A stretch of 64,000 bases of DNA from Canna indica. Lineage: Eukaryota; Streptophyta; Magnoliopsida; Zingiberales; Cannaceae. The stretch lies in NCBI GenBank assembly GCA_034359265.1, contig CP136891.1, positions 8,632,501-8,696,500 on the forward strand, given 5' to 3'. The notes under the pieces were generated by a model. That model was not told where the DNA came from. It searched no databases and was given only the letters and a program-made list of their open reading frames with translations. Positions within the stretch are counted from its first letter, which is position 1. Each line of letters opens with the position of its first letter. A program made the translations under genes and the position numbers. Of this stretch, positions 56,130-64,000 are shown one piece after another.

Positions 56130-57397
56130 AAGAACAACACATTCTCGATTTGCGATCCCTCTGAATCTGGATGAGAATTCTACTTGCAAGGTTCTCCGCT
56201 GGCTGATTTATTGGTTAGAACAAGTTTAATTATTTGGGATAAAGCTCCAATGATGAATATGTATTTTGTAATTATCTCTTTAATTTATATATTTACTAAA
56301 TTTCATTAAATACAAATCTAATAGTATGATTCTCTTAATTTTAGATACTGTTTTGAAACTCTTGATAGAACATTGAGTGAAGTTATGTGTTTTAAGAATC
56401 CAAACAACAATGATCATCCTTTTGGAGGTAAGACTATAGTATTTTGGGGGAGACTTCGGATAAATTTTACATCATCCCTAAGAGAAGTAGATAAGATATT
56501 ATCAAAACTACACTTAATTTATCTTACTTATGGGACGATTGTAAAGTTTTGAAGCTACCGAAAAAAATGTGTCTAACTGTAAACAACTCTGATAACAATA
56601 CAAATGATTTAAAAAGTTTTTCGGATTGGATATTATCGATCGGTGATGGAAAGATAGGTGATCCTATTGATGGCTATAGGGTACGTAGTCCGAATTCCCG
56701 ATGATAACTTAGTTTTGGATGCAAGTGACCCTATTGATGCAATTTATCTTGAGCTTATAACAAATGTCAATCATTTGCAATATTTGCAACAAAAATCTAT
56801 ATTAGCTCACACTCTAAATATGATTGAAACGATTAATGACTATATGGTTTCTCTAAATAAAAAAGAGTCAACAATATTTTTGAGCTCAAATAGCATGTGC
56901 TTATCATATTCTAGAGGGAATTTGTTGGATCAGATCCATATACCAGACTCCTTGAGCTACATCAAATGTTCTAGTGTTCCTTATCATTCTTTGATATTAA
57001 AAGTTGTGACTCATATTATTTTGCTAAGAAATATCGATTCATCAGTCGAATTATGTAATGAAATACGATTGGTGTTAACAAGATTTGAGAATCGAGTCGT
57101 TGAAGTCAAGATTATTTTTGAAACTAATTGTGGAGAAAATGTATTCATTGCATGTTTGTCTTGACACCATCAGATCCAAGTCTGTCAATTAAATTTCAAA
57201 TCAGACAAATTCCTGTTATGATTTCTTATGTGATGACTATTAATAAAAGTCAGGGTCAATCACTATCAAATGTCAGTATTTTTCTTTTAAAATATGTATT
57301 CACTCATGGACAACTTTATGTCGTAGTGTCTAGGGTGATCAATAGGAAAAGTTTAAAAATAATTTTAGTAATCGTTCCATACATATCCTTAGCGTAA
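56130..57397 (+). pseudogene. Helitron PIF1-type helicase, C-terminal remnant (second copy)
   Basis: Matches 31260-32515. The main frame 56658-57164 carries LAHTLNMIETINDYMVSLNK and LKVVTHIILLRNID...RLVLTRFENRV. An overlapping frame, 57128-57397, carries QIPVMISYVMTINKSQGQSL followed by THGQLYVVVSRV, the last helicase motif, better preserved than in the first copy. The motif III segment near 56420-56470 is frameshifted. Confidence 0.85.
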
Positions 57398-57746
57398 ACC
57401 AAGCAATATAATAAATTATCTTCTCTCATTTAATTATTGATCTAAATTTTTATTTCTTATCTATTTAAGTTCCTTATAAATTCATTTAGGACAGTCAAAA
57501 TAAAAAGAAAAAGAAATTTCAAAGGCAACTAAAAAACACAGTAATATTATTTTTTTCTAACTTCCAAATGTATTTAGAATTATTTTGGGAAGGTAAATTA
57601 ATAAATTACATAAATGACACTATAATTATTTTGGAGAAATTCCAATAGTAATTTTGGAAAGGTAAATTAATAACATCCGATTTGGAGAAATTCTTATTTA
57701 ATCTTTGTGCTTTAATTCTTATCCGTTTAAGTGGATGGAAAAACAC
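57398..57746 (+). other. DEFL copy 6 upstream flank
   Basis: Contains the conserved upstream phrases TTCTAACTTCCAAATGTATTT and TTTTGGGAAGGTAAATTAATAA. It is more complete than in copy 4, where the Pack-MULE replaced the distal part. Confidence 0.65.
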
Positions 57747-57755
57747 TATAAAAAG
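57747..57755 (+). promoter_or_regulatory. TATA box of DEFL copy 6
   Basis: TATAAAAAG 49 bases before the ATG. Confidence 0.7.
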
Positions 57756-57795
57756 TTATAACTCACCGACAAAAAATCTAAAGAAAAAGACAAAG

Positions 57796-58267
57796 ATGAA
57801 GTCATTTTGTGCATTTATAATCATTGCTCTCCTCTTCATTAACCTCAGCGAGGGTAATATAATTTTCATTCATAATTCTTTTATCCACTACTCTACAACT
57901 CTTATATATGTTTTGGCTATGTCTAGAATTATGTATTACTTTTTGTTTTTTTTTCTTCAATATGATTTCCTATGTCGTTTATTCTTAAAATTTAAGTATT
58001 TTTATTTGTGAACATATATGTTTTAATTAACGAATATTTGATATTCTTTTGTAAATTATTATTATGAAGAAAATATTATATACATTTCATTTGTAATTAT
58101 GTGTCATAGGTTATCCAAGGGATAAGACATGCACAGTTCAAAATGTATGGAGGGGAAGATGCGATGGTAACCGCTGCAATACCTTTTGCTCACGTTATGA
58201 TCATGGAGTCGGTTATTGCGACAACAACATTCAATGCACTTGCTACTATTATTGTGGACCTCCGTAA
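57796..58267 (+). CDS. Defensin-like secreted peptide, copy 6 (intact)
   Basis: Exon 1 (57796-57853) encodes MKSFCAFIIIALLFINLSE, identical to copy 4. The intron is 256 bases and exon 2 is 58110-58267, ending CCGTAA. The 71-residue precursor differs from copy 4 in the mature part at two positions: R to T after the first cysteine (KTCTVQNVW), and G to R just before the second cysteine (WRGRC instead of WRGGC). All eight cysteines and the G-Y-C gamma-core are kept. Promoter, TATA box and splice sites match the other live copies. It is likely functional on sequence grounds; expression is unknown. Confidence 0.9.
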
Positions 58268-58748
58268 TTAATTAAGCACGTATATCTTCGTGTGCTTATT
58301 TGAGTCATTGGAGTTGTAATAATCACTTGTAGCAATTATTTCAACTTGCATTAGAAGAAATAAATGACATTCAATTCTACTTCTTTTATTCGTATGCATG
58401 TAATGGTTGGATTTGGTTTGTGAAATCTTTTATTGGGTTTGGTAGGCTTATTGTCGTGTTTAACAATTTGGCAGAGAGAAATTTATGAGCTATTTGCTTA
58501 AAGAAAATTATTTTATATTATTGACATTTTTTAGTAAAAATAAATACTACGGTGATTATTTTGTTTTGCGTAATGTAAAATGTCACGTGGATTTTAAAAT
58601 GATAAATAATGAATTTATCCTAATTAATAAATCCATTTCATCTTTTTATTTACATCTAATCTATCCTAAATTTTTAAATTCATATTAATTATATCTAATT
58701 GTTAGATATATGTTAGTGTAACCATTAAGTAGCTATTTAGTCAATATC
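58268..58748 (+). other. DEFL copy 6 3' flank
   Basis: Matches 35420-36712 without the Harbinger element. A frame at 58485-58688 is not conserved as coding. Confidence 0.7.
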
Positions 58749-60528
58749 AATAATATATTTTTCAGTTATTAAGGTTTGTCATGTGAGCAAATATCAGTAT
58801 ATATTAATACATTTTTAAAAAAAACTAAAATCTCTTCCCCCTTCTACCCGATATTGCATTATAATATACTAAAGTTCATTTTTTAATTTTTTTAATTTAG
58901 TATATGTTGGCATGTTGACGTGATAAACCTTAATTTATTTATTTATTATGCTGGTTAGGCTGACATGTCAACAAATAACAATTATTTGATAGTAGGATAT
59001 AATTGAAATGAATTCTAAAGTTTAGAATAAATTAAATATAAATAAAAAGTTGTGATAGATTTGTTAATTAACCTATAGTTTGGTGTAAATAAATGGCAAA
59101 CCCATGTTTATCTGCTCCAAAAAAAATTCTAAAATAAATACTGCAGCAATTTTCTCATTTTGATATTTTGATATTTGTTTTTGTTCTTTCCAGCAATAAT
59201 ATATATTTCAATTATTAAGGTTGGTCACGTGAGCAAATATCAGTATATATTAATATATTTTTTAAAAAAACTAAAATCTCTTCCCCCTTCTACACTATAT
59301 TGCATTATAATATACTAAAGTTCTTTTTTTTATTTTTTTATTTAGTATATGTTGGCATGTTGACGTGATAAACCTTAATTTATTTATTTATTATGCTGGT
59401 TAGGCTGCCATTTCAACAAATAACAATTATTTGATAGTAGGATATAATTGAAATGAATTCGAAAGTTTAGACTAAATTAAATATAAATAAAAAGTTGGAA
59501 TAGATTTGTTAATTAACCTATAATTTGATGTAAATAAATGGCAAACCCATGTTTATCCGCTCCAAAAAAATTTTGGAAATAAATACTGCAGCAATTTTCT
59601 CATTTTGATATTTTGATATTTGTTTTTTTTCTTTGCAGCAATAATATATTTTTCAATTATTAAGGTTGGTCACGTGAGCAATATCAGTATATATTAATAT
59701 ATTTTTAAAAAAAATTAAAATCTCTTCCCCCTTCTACACTATATTGCATTATAATATACTAAAGTTCATTTTTTTATTTTTTTTATTTAGTATATGTTGG
59801 CATGTTGACGTAATAAACCTTAATTTATTTATTTATTATGCTGGTTAGGCTGCCATGTCAACAAATAACAATTATTTGATAGTAGGATATAATTGAAATG
59901 AATTCGAAAGTTTAGAATAAATTAAATATAAATAAAAAGTTGGGATAGATTTGTTAATTAACCTATAGTTTGGTGTAAATAAATGGCAAACCCATGTTTA
60001 TCCGCTCCAAAACAAAATTCTGAAATAAATACTGCAGCAATTTTCTCATTTTGATATTTTGATTTTTGTTTTTGTTCTTTCCAGCAATAATATATTTTTC
60101 AATTATTAAGGTTGGTCACGTGAGCAAATATCAGTATATATTAATATATTTAAAAAAAACTAAAATCTCTTCCCCCTTCTACACGATATTGCATTATAAT
60201 ATACTAAAGTTCATATTTTTATTTTTTTTATTTAGTATATGTTGGCATGTTGACGTGATAAACCCTAATTTATTTATTTATTATGCTGGTTAGACTGCCA
60301 TGTCAACAAATAATAATTATTTGATAGTAGGATATAATTGAAATTAATTCGAAAGTTTAGAATAAATTAAATATCAATAAAAAGTCGGGATAGATTTGTT
60401 AATTAACCTATAGTTTGGTGTAAATAAATGGCACACCCATGTTTATCCGCTCCAAAATTTTTTTTGAAATAAATACTGCAGCAATTTTCTCATTTTGATA
60501 TTTTGATTTTTGTTTTTGTTCTTTCCAG
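58749..60528. repeat. 445-bp tandem repeat, four units
   Basis: Units start at 58749, 59195, 59640 and 60086 (AATAATATATTTTTCAATTA) and end ...TTTGTTCTTTCCAGC. The paralogous locus has a single unit (36713-37163). Each unit contains a CACGTGAGC or CATGTGAGC motif and TGTTGACGTGATAAACC. Confidence 0.92.
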
Positions 60529-60745
60529 CTCTTTTACATTAGAAAAGAAAATATACAAATTTGCATGATAGATAGAAAAGCATCTAGTAGAGCTGACAAA
60601 AACTAAAACAAACATCAAAACAACTGTTATATCACTAATTTACTATTTTTAGTTGATCCAATTTAAAATAAGAAAACAAGGGAAAATCTAATTATATTCA
60701 ATTGTTTTCTATAGGAATATTGATCAAGTTTTACCAAATTAAATA

Positions 60746-62263
60746 GGACAAATTAGGATATACACTTTATGAGTATTTCCAAATTTGACATAAACTTTCA
60801 GTTGTATCAATTTTATACTCCGATTTTTAATTTATTTCAATAATATACCGTCGTCAAATCATCGTGAATTTTACTGTTTATTTGATGATGTGACATTGCA
60901 CACGTAGACCTGAAACCATATAATATGGTTAAAAATTCATCTAATGTCACGTCAGCAACAAAATTTAAAAAAATACACTATATATCTTCAACTTTAGGAG
61001 TTTTCCCAATTTTGACCCAAACTTTCATTTGTATCAATAGTATACTTTTATTTTTAATTTGTATCAATAATATCCTCTTGTTAAGTAATTGTGAGTTTTA
61101 CCGTTTGACTAATGACGCGACACTTCATATGTGTACAAACGTTGAAATCAATACATAAAAATTGAATAAAAAATAAAATCAGTGCCAAGTCATCATTTCA
61201 CTCCACGTCTCAAATTTAACATGAATAAAATATTAGAAAAATACATGTCAACAAAAACTTAAAATATTACATTATTTTAATTAAGGTTCAACCATCTTAG
61301 GCACTTGGCGGGGGTCCTTGGACGCCGCTCCACCGCCTCTCTCGACGGTAGTGCATGTGGTGAGCGCGACAGGCCCAACAAACCTGGCTCGCCGACGTCA
61401 GCCTTCCGGTAACAATCACAGTACTCCTTCTCGAGCTTGTAGAACATGTTGACCACCACGTTGTGGAAGCCAACACCTCCTTAATCAAGTCCCACACGTC
61501 GGGTCAACACTTCCACCACATCCCCATCACCTAGCTCTTCCACCAACCCGCCCATCAACCATCAATTCTAGTTTTTCCACCCTTAGTAGCAGCAAATACT
61601 TGCCGGAGCCAAGGTGACATCTCATCCTGCAGCATCACCAGCTTGGGTTGGATCAGGAGTCGGCTCCGGCTTCCCCTGACAAGTGCCTAAGATGGTTGAA
61701 CCCTAATTAAAATAATTTAATATTTTAAGTTTTTGCTGACATGTATTTTTTTAATATTTTATTCAGGTTAAATTTTACAATAATGACTTGGCACTGATTT
61801 CATTTTCTATTCAAATTTTATGCGTTGATTTCAACGCTTGTACACGTATATAGTGCCACGTCATCAGTCAAACGACAAAACTCACAGTTACTTAACGAGG
61901 GGATATTATTGATACAAATTGAAAATAAGAGTATACTATTGATACAAATGAAAGTTTGAGTCAAAATTGAGAATACCCCTAAAGTTGAAAATATATAGTG
62001 TATTTTTTTTAATTTTGTTGTTGGCGTGACATGTTGACATGGCATGCTGACGTGGCATTGGATGAATTTTTAAACATATTATATGGTTTCAAGTCCACGT
62101 GTGCAATGCCACATCATCAAATAGATAATAAAATTCACGGTGATTTAACGACGGAATATTATTGAAATAAATTAAAAATCGAAGTATAAAATTAATACAA
62201 CTGAAAGTTCATGTCAAAATTGGGAATACCCCTAAAGTTCAAGATACACAGTGTAATTTGCCC
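60746..62263. mobile_element. Pack-MULE with about 560-bp inverted ends
   Basis: The left end is GGACAAATTAGGATATACAC and the right end mirrors GGGCAAATTACACTGTGTAT. The 9-bp target sites are AATTAAATA (60737-60745) and AATTATATA (62264-62272), 8 of 9 matching. The arms are inverted repeats running in to GGTTCAACCATCTTAGGCAC at about 61287 and its mirror at about 61683-61702. The paralogous site near 37380 is empty. Confidence 0.85.
61303..61690 (-). pseudogene. Captured gene fragment in the Pack-MULE core
   Basis: A GC-rich core unlike the AT-rich arms. On the - strand it carries VVNMFYKLEKEYCDCYRKAD (61459-61277). An overlapping frame just upstream reads MWDLIKEVLAS. A join of the two frames would suggest one original exon with a one-base shift. 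The parent gene is not recognised. Confidence 0.45.
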
Positions 62264-63805
62264 AATTATATATGATCGGGATCTTACTTAAAACAACTTT
62301 GTTAAAATATATATTACTTTATTTATATTAAATAAATATTACTATGAAAGTTAAATGTTAAAATTATTTTATTTGGTTAGGTGAAAAATTCTGAGTGAGT
62401 TATCAAAAGCCCAAAGTTGATTTATTAAAAGAATAATTTACTAAAAATAGAATATTTAAAGATAATTAAATATAATATATAAAATAATTAATTATTATAA
62501 CCATGTTAGATTTTTAAAGGGAAATTATAAATATTGAATTAGTTAAATTTTATTAATATTGAGTTGAATAATAATAAATAGGATTGTTTTGCAAAAATAG
62601 TAAACTTATCTTCTCAGTATCTTCCTATGTGGGAATTATTTTTTTATCTCACAACTTATATATATATATATATATATATATATAACCATGACTAAAAAAC
62701 AATTTGCTCCCTCACCTATAGGGGTAAGCAATATTTGTCCTCCAAACCTTTTAAAAATTGCACTTAACTATCTCACCTTTTGAAAATAAATAATTTACAT
62801 AATCGAACAATATTTTTTCCAAAGGCAATTGAGTAAAAAGCGATACACTGCACATGAATTTTTCAACCAAAACATATCATGCGATCAAAACATATCTTTG
62901 CAACCACGCCAAATCTGCTCTTGGGGGAAAGAAGGGACGATATGCTACAAGAAAAGCAACGTCTTGTTATAACAAAATGAGATCTTGCTGATGTGGACGA
63001 GCCCATTTTCCCTTAAAATTTAAGGATAAAAGGCTTTTCGATCTTGCTACAGCAAAATGTCTCCCGATGACAAACTCAAGGCACATGACATGTTTTGGCG
63101 GAAAAAATCTCCAAATGGTGCAAATTACATATTTTTGAAAAGATGAGATAGTACGACTTTTAAAAAGTTGAGAAGCAAATGTTACCTAGCACCCTAGCCC
63201 CTTAGGTGAGGGACAAACTGTTTTTTACTCTTTTTAATTTAATTTTGTGTCATGTGCACGGCACTCTGCATTCATATGCTGCACTTATATTGTCATAAAT
63301 TTGGAACAAATTCTAGTCAGATTCCATACACAGTAAAATTTACTAGTATATTTATCAATCTTCTGAGCTATTTACTTATAATTGCCTATCATTTGGGATG
63401 AGTATCAAATTTTAAGTAGTCGATTAGTGTTGCAAACCTAATTGTTCATTTCAAAAATTAGGACAGCATTAAAAAAAATCATAATTGACTTGTTCAAAAC
63501 TATAATTGAATTATCACCTATGACAATAACGACTACACCGAAGTTCCTCTGAGGACTAAGATAATCATCAAAATCTCTCTCTAGGTGTTGTATTGCATGA
63601 TTGCATCATTCAAAATCTTTCTATGTTGAAGACATGTTAAAGTTCCGACCATCTTATAATGTCTCACCAAACAGTCAACAACAGAGAACATCAAAATGAA
63701 TCAGTGCAGCAGCACTAAATTCATGAAGAATAAATATTTTTTAGCTGAAATATAAAGGATGATGAGAAGCAGTAATGACAAGAACTAAAACATTGGCCTT
63801 TCAAA
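62264..63805. other. Spacer to the second DCC1 copy
   Basis: Collinear with 37380-38472 plus 43163-43638. It contains a (TA)n run at about 62660-62683 and the empty MULE site at 63334-63342. No gene. Confidence 0.65.
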
Positions 63806-64000
63806 CTACCTTGCACTAAAAATAGGCTCAACATCTGCACTTGGCTGTGTTCTTCGAGTATACTTAATGAGCAAACCTTCCAAAGATAACCCTGGTACGC
63901 GCAAGTCCCTGCAAGACAAACATCAATCTGTTTTGCATTAGATAAGATGCCATCAAAGTAAAACTTTTACTTTTGGAGTTAAGACCAAGAAATTTAAGAT
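63806..64000 (-). CDS. DCC1: DCC1, last exon of a second copy (cut by window end)
   Basis: The stop codon is at 63808-63806 and the last exon is 63908-63806 (DLRVPGLSLEGLLIKYTRRT...IFSAR), with a canonical acceptor. Intron sequence continues to the window edge. It is nearly identical to 43639-43741. The rest of the gene lies beyond 64000, so whether this is the functional copy cannot be judged here. Confidence 0.8.

Overview
This is AT-rich nuclear DNA of a flowering plant, most likely a eudicot; the species cannot be named from the sequence. The evidence is spliced genes of plant families (defensin-like peptides, chloroplast 2-Cys peroxiredoxin, cohesion factor DCC1) lying among plant transposons of nearly every class: Copia and Gypsy LTR elements, CACTA, Mutator, hAT-like, Harbinger and Helitron. 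There is no bacterial-style operon.

The backbone is a tandem array of two-exon defensin-like (DEFL) cysteine-rich peptide genes on the + strand. Exon 1 encodes a signal peptide and exon 2 an eight-cysteine domain. Copies: 1 (328-485, exon 2 only), 2 (4575-5032, pseudogene), a tail remnant at 17101, 3 (20148-20619, intact), 4 (34948-35419, intact), 5 (48356-49309, pseudogene with a transposon in its intron) and 6 (57796-58267, intact). The array is built from large segmental duplications. The stretch from copy 3 through copy 4 to the 3' end of DCC1 (about 20.0-44.0 kb) is repeated as copy 5, copy 6 and a second DCC1 3' end (about 48.1-64.0 kb). A remnant of the same DCC1 flank lies at 17.2-17.4 kb.

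Region by region: 0-5.2 kb, DEFL copies 1 and 2 with a fold-back Mutator-type element carrying a nested hAT MITE; 5.4-11.9 kb, a broken chloroplast 2-Cys peroxiredoxin gene split by a deleted Copia element; 12.5-17.1 kb, a defective CACTA element; 20-25.7 kb, DEFL copy 3, a MITE and a 228-bp satellite array; 25.7-32.5 kb, Helitron-associated sequence with a 2.8-kb solo LTR and a decayed PIF1-type helicase; 32.6-34.8 kb, a Pack-MULE with captured gene fragments; 34.9-38.5 kb, DEFL copy 4; 38.5-43.2 kb, a Mutator element with transposase and a GRF zinc-finger gene; 43.6-46.8 kb, DCC1 on the - strand; 47.4-48.1 kb, a Gypsy gag fragment; 48.3-64 kb, the duplicated block with its own fold-back element, a second helicase, DEFL copy 6, a 445-bp tandem expansion, another Pack-MULE and the start of the second DCC1 copy.

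Because the two large blocks are paralogous, many insertions can be seen as filled/empty pairs with exact target duplications, which orders the events. The two most unusual observations are (i) six short hairpins in the 2.8-kb solo LTR that share a core but have different, mutually complementary stems, and (ii) a DEFL intron in which a transposon's target duplication copied the 3' splice site.
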